From Microbacterium aurum (GTDB taxonomy: Bacteria > Actinomycetota > Actinomycetes > Actinomycetales > Microbacteriaceae): 64,000 nucleotides of DNA. Every line of letters begins with the position of its first letter. The stretch's first letter is position 1. Below the pieces are notes generated by a model that saw only the letters and a list, made by a program, of their open reading frames with translations, ran no database searches and was not told the origin of the DNA. The position numbers and the translations under genes are program-made. Positions 8,322 through 17,677 of this stretch are shown here, one piece after another. The DNA lies in contig NZ_JAFBCQ010000001.1 in the NCBI RefSeq assembly GCF_016907815.1, positions 124,001-188,000 of the forward strand, given 5' to 3'.

Positions 8322-9029
8322 ATGGCGGATGCAGGCTACAAGCTCGTCATCCTCGTGAAGTCTGGCGGCGATCTCTCTCCCGCTGCGTTCACCGACGCGT
8401 GGGCGCAGCTCGAACGCGAATACCCTGCCTCGTCGGCGGGGATGCTGCGCTACGCGTTCGACGCACCTCTTGCAGGAGCCTCGCCCATCGCGAACGCACC
8501 TACCGCTCCGTTCGATGCTGCCGTGGAGACCTGGTGGGACAAGAAGAACAGCGCGGCCGACTGGGTCGTCTCGCCGATGTTCGACGCCTGGCTTCAGCGC
8601 AGGCGCGAGCTCCTGGCTGCACGCCCGACCGGAATCGGCGGCATCCCGCAAGTCATCTGGCAGAGCGACCAGCCGATCCCCGCGAGCGCGGTCAAGGTCC
8701 TGATCCTGCCGGTGGCGGCGCGCCGCTTGCGATTCCAGGAGTTCGCCGAACACTGGACCGGCGAGCATTCGCGGCTGGCCCTCGGGGGCCCGCACACGAA
8801 AGAGCGGCTACTGCGTCTCGAAGACACTCCGGCCCCGGCATCCGCGACCTCTCGCCTCGCGCGCGGGCTCTACGACGGGGTGGGCGCGATCACTTTCGCC
8901 TCGCTCGACGCCCTCAGCGCCGAGTTCGGAAGCGATTACTACCGCTCGACACTTGCACCCGATGAGCTGCGGTTCACGAACCCGGCGGCATCAGCCGCGC
9001 TGCTCACCCGCGAGATCTCGCTGGCCTGA
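8322..9029 (+). CDS. EthD-like dimeric alpha/beta-barrel protein
   Basis: This 235-residue protein contains two EthD-like halves. The first starts KLVILVKSGGDLSPAAFTDA and the second starts VKVLILPVAARRLRFQEFAE followed by HWTGEHSRLA. The [FY]xxxHW..H pattern is typical of the dimeric alpha/beta barrel (EthD, DUF1330-like, muconolactone isomerase superfamily). Members act in catabolic clusters as accessory proteins or as isomerases and decarboxylases. GGAGG lies 7 bp before ATG 8322. It directly follows the Old Yellow Enzyme gene and ends facing the ABC transporter operon. A specific reaction cannot be assigned. Confidence 0.65.
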   Translation: MADAGYKLVILVKSGGDLSPAAFTDAWAQLEREYPASSAGMLRYAFDAPLAGASPIANAPTAPFDAAVETWWDKKNSAADWVVSPMFDAWLQRRRELLAARPTGIGGIPQVIWQSDQPIPASAVKVLILPVAARRLRFQEFAEHWTGEHSRLALGGPHTKERLLRLEDTPAPASATSRLARGLYDGVGAITFASLDALSAEFGSDYYRSTLAPDELRFTNPAASAALLTREISLA

Positions 9030-9074
9030 TCCGCGCCCTTCTGAGCAGGGCTCGCTGGCCGTGGTTCGGTCTTC

Positions 9075-10106
9075 TCAGAACCGGTCCCGCACGTGGCGCT
9101 CGCGGCCGTACAGTGCGACGACGGCCAGGATGATGATGCCGTAGACGATCCTGCCCTGCGCCTCGGAGAGCCCACGGCTCACGATGAGCGTCGACAGCAC
9201 GGTGAGGATGAGTGCGCCCAGTGCGGTGCGGGTGAATCCGCCGTGCACGGAGCCGAACGTAGTGCCGCCGACCAGGACGGCTGCCAGCCCTGCGAACAGA
9301 TATGGGTCGCCGACCGCCTGGGACCATCCCGCTCCGAAGGCAGCGATGAATACACCAGCGAGGCCGGCCAGCGCGCCGGATGCCGCGAACACCGACGTCC
9401 ACACCACGGAGGTCTTGACGCGCGCGAAGTTCGCCGCGACGGGGTTCACACCCGTGGCGTAGAGTCTGCGGCCCGAGGCGGTCTTGGCCAGGAAGAGCCA
9501 CAGCGCTGCGCCGAGCACCGCGACGATCGCGATGACCGGCGGGAACGGCAGACCGAACGTCGTGCCGTTGAGCTGGGCGAGCGCGCGCAGCTCGGCGGGT
9601 GGCTGCCCGTTGTAGTCGCCGCTGGCGAGGAACATCGACCCGCCGGTGAGCATCGCCCCCACGCCGAGCGTCATCACGAGCGGCTGGATGCGGAAGCGAT
9701 GGCAGAGCCAGCCGACGCTCGCCCCGACCGCTCCGCACACGAGCATGACCACAAGGAAGGCGAAGGGGACCGGCCAGCCGAGGCGACTGGTCGCGTTGGA
9801 GGCGATCATAGCGCCGAACGTGATGTATCCGGCGACGGCGAGGTCAAGGCCGCCGATGATCACGACGAGGGTCTGACCCATCGAGGCGAGCGCCAGCAGC
9901 GCGGCGATCGTGATCACGGCGATCGCCGCCTGGGGTCGCACGAGGAAAGCGGGGATGGTCGCGACGAGGAGGGCCGAGAGCGCGACCAGCACCACGACCT
10001 GGACGAACGGCGTGCGCAGCGCCCAGGCGCGGAACTTCGGCCAGCCGGAAGGGCCGGGCTGGGGCAGCGTGAGTGTACGGGTGACACCCGTGGTCGGCTC
10101 GGTCAT
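9075..10106 (-). CDS. ribose-type ABC transporter permease
   Basis: This 343-residue protein has about 8-10 hydrophobic segments and belongs to the RbsC/BPD_transp_2 family; the GGLDLAVAGYITFGAMIAS segment near residue 90 is the family's GGIDLSVG region. It is the second of two permeases, the last gene of a four-gene importer, and it overlaps the upstream permease by ATGA (10103-10106). AGGAGC precedes ATG 10106. Two different permeases suggest a heterodimeric channel. The location in a phenolic catabolic cluster suggests the transported molecule may be an aromatic compound or its glycoside rather than a plain sugar. Confidence 0.88.
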   Translation of the reverse strand: MTEPTTGVTRTLTLPQPGPSGWPKFRAWALRTPFVQVVVLVALSALLVATIPAFLVRPQAAIAVITIAALLALASMGQTLVVIIGGLDLAVAGYITFGAMIASNATSRLGWPVPFAFLVVMLVCGAVGASVGWLCHRFRIQPLVMTLGVGAMLTGGSMFLASGDYNGQPPAELRALAQLNGTTFGLPFPPVIAIVAVLGAALWLFLAKTASGRRLYATGVNPVAANFARVKTSVVWTSVFAASGALAGLAGVFIAAFGAGWSQAVGDPYLFAGLAAVLVGGTTFGSVHGGFTRTALGALILTVLSTLIVSRGLSEAQGRIVYGIIILAVVALYGRERHVRDRF

Positions 10107-11062
10107 GCACGGCTCCTTACACGGCGAGAACTCAGCAGCGTCGCTCCGACGAGCACGCCGACAACGAGGGCGAGGCCATAGGCGAACTGGATCAGGCTGG
10201 GCTGCACGCCGGCCGCGGTGAGCAGCTGCTGCAGCAGGAAGATGACGAGGGCGCCGAAGAACGTGCCGAGCAAGCCACCCTTTCCGCCGCCGAGCGCGGT
10301 GCCGCCCAGCACCGCGGCGGCGAGGCCGAGGAGCGCATAGGTTGTCGCGAGCGATGATTGCGAAGACTGCAGGAGGGCCGAGAGCGCGATGCCTGCGACG
10401 CCGGCGAAGAGCCCGCCCAGCGCGTAGGCGAGGATCCGCACAGCGGTGACGTTCACGCCGGAGCCGTACGCCGACACGTCGCTCTCCCCCGTTGCGAGCA
10501 GGTTCGCGACGAATGCCGTGCGCTTGAGGAAGAACCACGCGATCGCGACGACGCCGATCGTGACGATCGCTCCGGGGAACCAGCCGAAGGCCTGTGCGAG
10601 GGGGTCGGTCCAGTTAGGCGTCGCCGATACCGGTGACTTCGAGATCGTGATCGACAGTCCGATGAGCACGAAGAGCACACCGGTCGATGCGACGACGGGA
10701 TGCAGCCGGACGACGCCCACGAGCACTCCGGTCACCGCGCCGATGCCCGCCGCGGTGAGAAGGAGGATCGGGATGGCCGCGTACCAGTCGCCCAATCCAG
10801 AGGGGAGGAGGACTGCGATGAACAGGCAGTTGATGAACGTGGCGAGCGGACCCACCGACACGTCGATCCCGCCGGAGAGGATCGACGGCGTCGAGGCGAA
10901 GCCGACCAGAACGAAGGGCGCCAGTGTGGCGAGAGTCGCAGGCAGTCGCGCCGGCGACAGGAAGTTCGGGCTCACCAGCAGGTTCGCGATAAGCAGCACA
11001 AGCGCCAGCACGAATGCGAACGCCCAGGAGTGACGCCGCAGGAGATCAAGGAACCGGTTCAT
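10103..11062 (-). CDS. ribose-type ABC transporter permease
   Basis: This 319-residue RbsC-family membrane protein has many hydrophobic helices and the signature ILSGGIDVSVGPLATFINC near residue 65, plus a glycine-rich loop (LGGTALGGGKGGLLGTFFGA) near 260, the conserved cytoplasmic EAA-like region of this family. It starts with ATG, overlaps the ATPase gene stop by 4 bp and overlaps the following permease by 4 bp, so the three are translationally coupled. It would form the membrane channel with the second permease and be driven by the ATPase at 11059-12564. Confidence 0.88.
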   Translation of the reverse strand: MNRFLDLLRRHSWAFAFVLALVLLIANLLVSPNFLSPARLPATLATLAPFVLVGFASTPSILSGGIDVSVGPLATFINCLFIAVLLPSGLGDWYAAIPILLLTAAGIGAVTGVLVGVVRLHPVVASTGVLFVLIGLSITISKSPVSATPNWTDPLAQAFGWFPGAIVTIGVVAIAWFFLKRTAFVANLLATGESDVSAYGSGVNVTAVRILAYALGGLFAGVAGIALSALLQSSQSSLATTYALLGLAAAVLGGTALGGGKGGLLGTFFGALVIFLLQQLLTAAGVQPSLIQFAYGLALVVGVLVGATLLSSRRVRSRA

Positions 11063-12564
11063 GCCGCACTCTCCGCTCGCTGGCCGAAGTAGGCGGCGAC
11101 GACGGCCTCAGTGCTCAGCCGCTCCCGCGGGATCTCGGCGAAGACCTCTTGGTCGCGGAAGACGAGGACCCTGTCGACGAGTTCGACGAGTTCTTCCACC
11201 TCGCTGGAGAGCATGACGACACTCATGCCGTTCGCGCAGAGCCGATCCAACGTCGCGTAGATCTCGCGCTTGGTCATGATGTCGACGCCGCGCGTCGGGT
11301 CATTGAGCAGCAGCACCTTCGGGTCGGTGGCCAGCCAGCGCGCCAGGAGCACCTTCTGCTGGCTGCCCCCCGACAAGCTCGAGATCGGATTGTCCTGGCT
11401 GCCGATGCGGATGCCCAGCGACGAGACGTACTCGCCGAACCGTTCGCGCATGCGCTTCGCGTTGATGAAGAAGCCGCGCCGATCCTGGCGGAGCGTCGGC
11501 AACGCGAAGTTCTCGCGGATCGACATCGACTCGAACAGCGACTCGCCCCGGCGCTCCCGTGGCAGATAGGCCACCCCGAGCTTGGCCCCGTTGCCCTGAC
11601 GCACATCGATGTCGGGGCCGAGGACGCGCGTGACCATCCCGGCGCCCCCGGTGATCCCCGACAGGCGCTTGAGGAACGCATCCTGCCCCTGTCCCTCGAG
11701 ACCGGCGAGTCCGACGAGCTCGCCGGAACGCAGCTCGAAATCGATCGGCGCCGCATCGGCACGCAGTCGCACCTTCCCCGCGCGCAGCGTTGTATCGCCG
11801 AGAGCATGATCTCGCTGCGAGCGCTCGAAGTGGCCGGAGGTGCCGGTCATGTCTGCAATGAGCTGCGCGATCGAAAGGTCGGCACGGTCGACGCTGGATA
11901 TCGTGCGGCCGGAGCGCAGCACGGTCACCCGATCGGATATCTCCTGCACCTCGTCCATGCGGTGGGAGATGAAGAGGATGCCGACACCCGCAGCTGTGAG
12001 GCGGCGCATCTCGGCGAACAGTCGATCGCGCGTCCGGACATCGAGGGCGGCGGTCGACTCGTCGAGGATCAGAGTGCGCGGCTCGCGCACGAGAGCACGG
12101 ACGATGCAGACGGCTTGCCGATCCGAGAGCGACAGCTGCCCGGCGGCGGAATCCAGGTCGATGCCGTCGACGAGCCGCCCGAGGGTCTCAGCGGCGATCT
12201 GGCGCTGCTTCGACCTGCTGAGGTTTCGAGCGAAGAGCCCGTCCGAGCCCAGCCAGATGTTGTCCAGCACCGACTGGCTGGCCGCAGTGAGCACCTCTTG
12301 GAAGACCACGGCGATGCCGAGCGTGTTCATGTGGCGGGGACCACGCGGCTCGACCACCGCGGTGTCGAGGGTGAACTCCCCGTCGTCGGGTCGGTGCACA
12401 CCGCCGATGATCTTGACGAGCGTCGACTTGCCCGAGCCGTTCTCGCCCAGAAGCGTGTGCACCTCGCCCGGCTGGATGTGCAGATACGCGTCGACGAGCG
12501 CTCGGGTCGCCCCGAAGCGCTTGCTGACGTTGGCCAGCCGGAGGCCCTCCCCGGGTTCGGACAT
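11059..12564 (-). CDS. ribose-type ABC transporter, dual ATP-binding protein
   Basis: This 501-residue RbsA-type protein has two fused ATPase domains. The first has an intact Walker A (GENGSGKST, 40-48) and Walker B ending LILDESTAALD. The second keeps the signature LSGGSQQKVLLARWL and LLLNDPTRGVD but has a degenerate Walker A region (GLEGQGQDAFL), as usual for the family. ATG 12564 is chosen because TGAGGAG lies 8 nt upstream; in-frame starts further up at 12579 and 12657 lack better support. It powers import with the two permeases and the divergently encoded binding protein at 12689. Confidence 0.9.
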   Translation of the reverse strand: MSEPGEGLRLANVSKRFGATRALVDAYLHIQPGEVHTLLGENGSGKSTLVKIIGGVHRPDDGEFTLDTAVVEPRGPRHMNTLGIAVVFQEVLTAASQSVLDNIWLGSDGLFARNLSRSKQRQIAAETLGRLVDGIDLDSAAGQLSLSDRQAVCIVRALVREPRTLILDESTAALDVRTRDRLFAEMRRLTAAGVGILFISHRMDEVQEISDRVTVLRSGRTISSVDRADLSIAQLIADMTGTSGHFERSQRDHALGDTTLRAGKVRLRADAAPIDFELRSGELVGLAGLEGQGQDAFLKRLSGITGGAGMVTRVLGPDIDVRQGNGAKLGVAYLPRERRGESLFESMSIRENFALPTLRQDRRGFFINAKRMRERFGEYVSSLGIRIGSQDNPISSLSGGSQQKVLLARWLATDPKVLLLNDPTRGVDIMTKREIYATLDRLCANGMSVVMLSSEVEELVELVDRVLVFRDQEVFAEIPRERLSTEAVVAAYFGQRAESAA

Positions 12565-12618
12565 GCCGTCGCTCCTCATTGAGTCGTGCGCAGATCTGCG
12601 TTGGTTATTCCAAACTAG

Positions 12619-12635
12619 ACGTATCGTATCGAATG
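12619..12635. promoter_or_regulatory. candidate TetR operator in the divergent importer promoter, copy 2
   Basis: ACGTATCGTATCGAATG shares 14 of 17 bases with the site before the tetR gene. It is framed by CTAGAC and GTCTAG arms (12615-12620 and 12637-12642) and lies in the 124-bp gap between the ATPase gene and the binding-protein gene, so one bound repressor could control both transcripts. Confidence 0.55.
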
Positions 12636-12688
12636 TGTCTAGTCTGTAGTCGCGCAACTTCGCGCGAGCTCAAAGAGGAGTAGCAATC

Positions 12689-13948
12689 ATGGTGAAGTCC
12701 ACTCGCTTCCGCCGGATCAGGGTCGCAGCAACGGCCTTGGCGGCCGTCGGAGCTCTCAGCCTCGCGGGCTGCTCGGCGACGTCGAGCACGCCCGACAACA
12801 CCCCCGACGCGGGCCAGACCCCCGCAGCCGACGGGTGCGGGTCGGTGCCCCAGATCGGTGCAATCGATCCGGGAGACCTCTTGTCGGGATTCAGCAGTGA
12901 CGTCCAAACCGGGTACAACGCCTACCCCTATGAGATCCAGGAGTCGGCGTGGTCCGACTGGAAGCCCGACAAGACCGAGGGCTTCACTGCGGCGATCGTC
13001 GGGCAGGCACCTGCCGCTCCGTTCATCGCCGCCTACCAGGGTGCGCTCGCTGACTCCCTCGAGGCGTACGGGGTCGACGTCGTGCTCAATGTCGCGCCCA
13101 ACGACCCAACCGACGTGCCCGGGCAGCTGCAGCAGTTCGGCCAGGCACTCTCGCTCAAGCCCGACATCATCTTCTTCAACGCCGCCGCACCTGAGGCAGC
13201 TCTCGATCTCGTCTCACAGGCCCACGATGCCGGCATCCCGGTGATTTCGATGGTGTCGCAGATCGACAGCCCGTACGCGATCAGTGTCACGTACAACGCC
13301 AATCTCCAGGCCATGGTCGGCGCGGCCTACACGCTCCAGAACATCGGCGGCGAGGGCAGCATCCTCGAGGTCACCGGCATCCCGGGGATTTCGAACGAGA
13401 TCGCCTGGGAGGACGGCACCGAGAAGGCTCTCGCCCTGTGCCCGGATGTGACCGTCGCCGGACAGGCGCAGGGCATGTTCCAGCCGCCGGTCGCGCAGCA
13501 GGCCGTCGTCCAGTACCTGGCCACCAACCCCGCCGGAGTCGATGCCGTCCTCCAGGCCGGGACGATGGGCTGGGCGATCCGCGATGCGTTCGAGCAGTCC
13601 GGCATCCCCGTACCGCCCATCGCCGACATCGGCGCCTCGCAGGGATTCGCGGCTTGGGCTGCGGCTGACCCCGCCTACCCCTACGTCGGTACGTCGACAC
13701 CTGCGGTTCCCATGGCGCAGTCCGCGGCGCAGATCGGCGTCAAGGTGCTTTCCGGCGCCGGCCCGAAGCTGAACCACATCGTGTGGGAGCCGTACCTCGT
13801 CACCGCGGACGACTTGTCGTCGATCGTCGATCCCTCGTGGGTTCCCGAAGACGGCACCGACCTCGCGCCGGACGGCGTCTACTTCACCGACGAGCAGATC
13901 GCCGAGTTCTTCAACAGCCCCGAACTCGGCCCGCAGTCGCCCGAGTAA
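12689..13948 (+). CDS. ribose-type ABC transporter substrate-binding lipoprotein
   Basis: This 419-residue protein begins with a basic N-terminus, a hydrophobic stretch and the lipobox LAGC (Cys28), so it should be a lipoprotein on the outer face of the membrane. The body is a type 1 periplasmic-binding (PBP1/Peripla_BP_4) fold: FTAAIVGQAPAAPFIAAYQG, then IPVISMVSQIDSPYA and VGAAYTLQNIGGEGSILEV. GAGGAG precedes ATG 12689. It is divergent from the ATPase and permease genes, and a strong hairpin follows its stop, which often marks a highly expressed binding protein. The C-terminal about 60 residues are rich in acidic residues. Ligand identity is unknown. Confidence 0.88.
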   Translation: MVKSTRFRRIRVAATALAAVGALSLAGCSATSSTPDNTPDAGQTPAADGCGSVPQIGAIDPGDLLSGFSSDVQTGYNAYPYEIQESAWSDWKPDKTEGFTAAIVGQAPAAPFIAAYQGALADSLEAYGVDVVLNVAPNDPTDVPGQLQQFGQALSLKPDIIFFNAAAPEAALDLVSQAHDAGIPVISMVSQIDSPYAISVTYNANLQAMVGAAYTLQNIGGEGSILEVTGIPGISNEIAWEDGTEKALALCPDVTVAGQAQGMFQPPVAQQAVVQYLATNPAGVDAVLQAGTMGWAIRDAFEQSGIPVPPIADIGASQGFAAWAAADPAYPYVGTSTPAVPMAQSAAQIGVKVLSGAGPKLNHIVWEPYLVTADDLSSIVDPSWVPEDGTDLAPDGVYFTDEQIAEFFNSPELGPQSPE

Positions 13949-13956
13949 GCGGCACA

Positions 13957-13997
13957 GGGTCAGGTGCGGGCTCGCCAAGCGGCTCCGCACCTGACCC
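13957..13997 (+). terminator. strong hairpin after the binding-protein gene
   Basis: A perfect 13-bp stem (GGGTCAGGTGCGG with CCGCACCTGACCC) with a 15-nt loop lies 8 bp after the stop codon. There is no T-run, and a new gene with its own ribosome binding site starts 57 bp later, so it may reduce read-through or protect the upstream mRNA. Confidence 0.6.
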
Positions 13998-14053
13998 CGC
14001 GCCCACCAAAGCCACATCGCACTCACCTGATCGCACTGAAGGAAAGGCCCCCA

Positions 14054-15061
14054 ATGAAGCTCGGACGCATCGCAGTCAACGGCCCAGACGGCGAAGAGCT
14101 GCGAGTCATCGCTGCAGAACCCGAGAACGGGCGCGTGATCGACCTCAAGCGCGCGTATGCGCTCGCACTGCAGAAAGGCGGGGCCACCGTCGAGGGCTCA
14201 CGACACCTCGCACACGCGACGTTCCGCGATCTCACGATGGGAATCTCCACCGGGGACTTCTTCCTCGACGCCGCTCATCGGGCGCTGAATGCCGCAGACG
14301 ACGCATCGATCCCCCTCGAGCAAGCGCAATTCCGCGCGGCGATCAAGCCTCCGGTCCTCCGTGACAGCCTGACCTTCAACGGCCACATCAAGAACTTCTT
14401 CGGCAACGTGATGAAGACCCTGCCCAGCCGGGCCGTGTACGAGCGCCCGGGATTCTTCAAAGGATCGACCGCGACGCTGTACGGCACGAACGAGACCATC
14501 CCCTACCCGAGCATCACCGAGAAGCTCGACTACGAGCTCGAGATCGGGTACATCATCGGCAAGCCCGGCCGCAACGTCACCCCCGACAACGCATTCGACC
14601 ACGTCTTCGGCATCACGATCTTCAACGACTGGAGCCTGCGTGATGTGCAGGTGCAGGAGAGCCCCATCGGCATGGGTGCCCAGCACTCCAAGGACTTCGC
14701 CTACGGTATCGGGCCCTGGATCGTGACTCTGGACGAAATCCCCACGGTGATCGGTCTCGAAGGCCAGGTACGGGTGAACGGCGAGGTGTGGTCGAACACT
14801 CGCGTCGAGGACTTCATCTGGACGCCGGAGGAAACCGTCTCCTACGTGTCACAGTTCGACGGACTGCAGCCGGGCGACCTCATCGGCTCTGGAACGATGG
14901 CGTTCGGCGCTGGAGCCGAGTTGCAGAGGTTCCTCCAGCCCGGCGACGTCCTCGAACTCGAGCTCGAACGGGTCGGCGTCCTGCGCTCCCCGATCGCCGC
15001 AGAGAAGGAGACGCCGACCTGGTGGCCGGAACCTCAGCCCTTCCCGTTCGAGGAGGCGTAG
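14054..15061 (+). CDS. fumarylacetoacetate hydrolase (FAH) family protein
   Basis: This 335-residue protein shows the FAH C-terminal domain: the HIKNFFGNVMKTLPSRAVY region around 115, DYELEIGYIIGKPGRNVT with the metal-binding glutamates near 175, FGITIFNDWSLRDVQ, an AQHSKDFAYGIGPWIV loop with the active-site lysine region, and DGLQPGDLIGSGTMAFGAG near the end. GAAGGAAAGG precedes ATG 14054. It begins a second plus-strand operon with a cupin and an acetoacetate-activating enzyme. A hydrolase that releases acetoacetate or another beta-keto acid, followed by a CoA ligase for that acid, is a coherent pair, but the link is inferred from position only. Confidence 0.82.
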   Translation: MKLGRIAVNGPDGEELRVIAAEPENGRVIDLKRAYALALQKGGATVEGSRHLAHATFRDLTMGISTGDFFLDAAHRALNAADDASIPLEQAQFRAAIKPPVLRDSLTFNGHIKNFFGNVMKTLPSRAVYERPGFFKGSTATLYGTNETIPYPSITEKLDYELEIGYIIGKPGRNVTPDNAFDHVFGITIFNDWSLRDVQVQESPIGMGAQHSKDFAYGIGPWIVTLDEIPTVIGLEGQVRVNGEVWSNTRVEDFIWTPEETVSYVSQFDGLQPGDLIGSGTMAFGAGAELQRFLQPGDVLELELERVGVLRSPIAAEKETPTWWPEPQPFPFEEA

Positions 15062-15064
15062 CAC

Positions 15065-15670
15065 GTGACCCACGGGCCCCAGATCCGCCGTGTCGTCACC
15101 GGTCATGATGACCGCGGGCACGCCGTCATCCTCATCGACGACACCGCACCAAACACCTTCTCCTCACCGACAATCCCCGGGTTCGGTGCGGCCGTGCCCT
15201 GGCTCAGTGGACATCCGATCGACCATGTCACCGACGACGATCCGGTTGGTGAGGGATCCCCGGTGCCGACCTTCCCCCGCGCCGGCGAGACGGTGTTCCG
15301 CATCGCGGAATTCCCCCCCGACTCCGCGTACCCCGAGGGCGCGAAGGATGCGATCTTCGACGAGATCGATGGCCGAGCCGAGGCTGCGGACGGCGCCAAG
15401 CACTCCGACGGCAAGCACTTCTGGTTCCACCGCACGGACTCCCTCGACTACGCCATCGTCCTGGAAGGCGAGATCACGCTTCTCGTTGACGACGGAGAGG
15501 CGACGCTCAGGGCGGGCGACGTCGCTATCCAGCGGGCGACCAGCCACGCCTGGTCGAACCGCACCGACCGCGTGGCCCGTGTCGCGTTCGTCCTCATCGG
15601 CACGGAGCCGATGTCGGCCGATGAGATCGCGCAGCAGCGCCGCAACCTCGCCCTGCGGACGTCGCGATGA
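15065..15670 (+). CDS. cupin-domain protein
   Basis: This 201-residue protein contains one conserved cupin barrel in its C-terminal half: KHFWFHRTDSLDYAIVLEGE supplies the first motif, and LRAGDVAIQRATSHAWSNR supplies the second with its histidine. The N-terminal half resembles a degenerate second barrel. Such proteins are common beside FAH-family and ketoacid genes in aromatic and terpenoid clusters and may be metal-dependent dioxygenases, isomerases or small-molecule binders. GTG 15065 has GAGGAGG about 9 nt upstream, inside the end of the FAH gene, and the stop overlaps the next start by ATGA, so all three genes are coupled. At 201 residues it is much shorter than gentisate dioxygenase, so I do not call it that. 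Confidence 0.7.
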   Translation: MTHGPQIRRVVTGHDDRGHAVILIDDTAPNTFSSPTIPGFGAAVPWLSGHPIDHVTDDDPVGEGSPVPTFPRAGETVFRIAEFPPDSAYPEGAKDAIFDEIDGRAEAADGAKHSDGKHFWFHRTDSLDYAIVLEGEITLLVDDGEATLRAGDVAIQRATSHAWSNRTDRVARVAFVLIGTEPMSADEIAQQRRNLALRTSR

Positions 15671-17661
15671 TCGTCGACCCGGATGCCGTCGAAGGCGAGG
15701 TCATCTGGAACCTCGCTTCAGACCTCGAACCGGCCACCAACATCGCGCGGTTCTCGGACTTCGTCCGCCGTCATGGAGTGCACCCCGAGGATGGATACGA
15801 CGGCTTGTGGCAGTGGTCCGTCGATGAGCCGGAGAAGTTCTGGTCGCTGTGGGCGGAGTACTGCGGGGTGAGGCTCGGAGGCACTCCTGGAGCGGTTCGC
15901 ACTGCCTCCCCCATGCCGCACACGCAGTGGTTCCCCGGACGCACGCTGAACTATGCACGGCACCTTCTGGAGGGCCACGACGGGGTCGCCCTCATCACCC
16001 TCGCCGAGGACGGTGCCCGGGGCGAGTTCTCCTTCGCCGAACTTCGCGCCCAGGTGGGTGCCTTCGCGGCCTATCTCCGATCGGTCGGCGTCGAGGACGG
16101 CGATCGCGTGGCGGCCATCCTCCCGAACATCAGCGAAGCGGTCGTCGCCTTGCTCGCCACGGCATCCGTAGGTGCGATCTGGTCCGTGTGCGCACCCGAA
16201 TTCGGGTCGGGCGCGATCATCTCCCGGTTCGGCCAGCTCGAGCCGAAGGTCGTCATCGCCGCTCCCGGCTATCGCCTCGGAGGCAAGGATCGAGACCGCG
16301 GTGCCGAGCTTGCGCAGGTCTTCGCCGCTCTTCCCACGGTCCAGACCGTGGTGTGGGTGACAGCGCACACGGACGCGAAGCCGATTCCTCTGGATGTACC
16401 GTCGGTGGACTGGTCGTGGGCAACCGCCACTCCCAGTCGCCTGGAGTTCACGGATGTCGAGTTCAGCCACCCCCTCTGGGTGCTGTTCTCCTCGGGAACG
16501 ACGGGGATGCCGAAGGGCATCGTGCACGGACACGGAGGTGCTCTGCTGGAACAGCTCAAGCTGTGCAGCATCCATGACGACATCCGCGCCGGCGATCGCG
16601 TCGTGACGGTCGCCTCGACCAGCTGGGTCGTCTGGAACGGCCTGGTCGCCGCTCTCGGTGTCGGAGCGACCGCGGTGCTGATCGACGGCAACCCCACGTT
16701 CCCGTCGCTCGACCGCGTCTGGCGGATTGCCGCCGAGGAGCGCGTCGCCGTCCTGGGCGTGGGCGCGGGCTTCGTTCACGCATGCGCGAAGGCCGAGCTC
16801 GAACCCGGTCGGGCTCATGATCTCAGCGCCCTGCGGACCATCACCGTCACCGGCTCGCCGCTGTCCGCAGACGGGTTCCGATGGGTCTACCGCGGAGTCG
16901 GCGATGTCTGGCTCACCTCGCAGAGCGGGGGGACCGACATCGCATCCATCTTCGTGGGTGGAGTGCCGACTCTGCCCGTGCGCGTCGGCTACATCCAGTG
17001 CCCGGCACTGGGTGTCCGGGTCGAGTCATGGAATGACGATGGCGATCCAACGCTGGGCCGCGGAGAACTCGTCGTCACCGACGCCATTCCCTCGATGCCG
17101 CTCTTCTTCTGGGGCGACGACCACGGGGAACGATACCGGTCGAGCTACTTCGAGACGTTCCCGGGGGTATGGCGCCATGGCGACTTCATCGAGTTCGGCC
17201 GTCGCGGCATCCTCATCCACGGGCGCTCGGATTCGACGCTCAATCGCAACGGGATCCGGCTCGGTTCCGCCGACATCTACACCGCGGTCGAGGCACTCCC
17301 CCAGGTCGCGGAGGCCATGGTGGTCGGCGCCGAACTGGGGACGGACTACTACATGCCGCTCTTCGTCACGCTCGCCCCTGGAGCCGATGCCGACGATGCG
17401 CGCGCGGCAATCGAGTCCGCGATCCGGACGAGCCTGTCGGCCCGCTACCTGCCCGACGACATCGTCGTGATGGCCGGCATCCCCCATACGAGAACCGGCA
17501 AGAAGCTCGAGGTGCCCGTCAAGCGCATGCTCCAGGGGGCAGCGCTGGAGACGGTCGCGGATCTCGGCGCCGTCGATGATCCCGCGCTGCTGCAGACCTA
17601 CGCGCAGTTCGCGAGAGACCGCTTCAGTGCAATGCGCGGCTATGCGGATGCCGCCGGATGA
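15667..17661 (+). CDS. acetoacetyl-CoA synthetase (acetoacetate--CoA ligase)
   Basis: This 664-residue ANL-superfamily enzyme is close to the usual acetoacetyl-CoA synthetase length of about 650. It has the adenylation P-loop LFSSGTTGMPKGIVH near 275, a TSWVVWNGLVAALGVGA motif, the AacS-type SQSGGTDIASIFVGG segment, WRHGDFIEFG with the ribose-binding region and RTGKKLEVPVKRML with the C-terminal catalytic lysine. It would convert acetoacetate, ATP and CoA to acetoacetyl-CoA in the cytoplasm. The ATG overlaps the cupin gene. Together with two FAH-family hydrolases it suggests the pathway ends in acetoacetate or a similar beta-keto acid. Confidence 0.88.
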   Translation: MIVDPDAVEGEVIWNLASDLEPATNIARFSDFVRRHGVHPEDGYDGLWQWSVDEPEKFWSLWAEYCGVRLGGTPGAVRTASPMPHTQWFPGRTLNYARHLLEGHDGVALITLAEDGARGEFSFAELRAQVGAFAAYLRSVGVEDGDRVAAILPNISEAVVALLATASVGAIWSVCAPEFGSGAIISRFGQLEPKVVIAAPGYRLGGKDRDRGAELAQVFAALPTVQTVVWVTAHTDAKPIPLDVPSVDWSWATATPSRLEFTDVEFSHPLWVLFSSGTTGMPKGIVHGHGGALLEQLKLCSIHDDIRAGDRVVTVASTSWVVWNGLVAALGVGATAVLIDGNPTFPSLDRVWRIAAEERVAVLGVGAGFVHACAKAELEPGRAHDLSALRTITVTGSPLSADGFRWVYRGVGDVWLTSQSGGTDIASIFVGGVPTLPVRVGYIQCPALGVRVESWNDDGDPTLGRGELVVTDAIPSMPLFFWGDDHGERYRSSYFETFPGVWRHGDFIEFGRRGILIHGRSDSTLNRNGIRLGSADIYTAVEALPQVAEAMVVGAELGTDYYMPLFVTLAPGADADDARAAIESAIRTSLSARYLPDDIVVMAGIPHTRTGKKLEVPVKRMLQGAALETVADLGAVDDPALLQTYAQFARDRFSAMRGYADAAG

Positions 17662-17677
17662 GACACACGCAAAGTGT

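Noticed and set aside
9039..9080. Terminator between the EthD-like gene and the permease
   Set aside because: TTCTGAG/CTCAGAA arms are only 7 bp with a 28-nt loop and overlap a stop codon, too weak to call.
15065..15670. Gentisate 1,2-dioxygenase
   Set aside because: It is a 201-residue protein with one clear cupin motif; gentisate dioxygenases have two barrels and about 340-380 residues.
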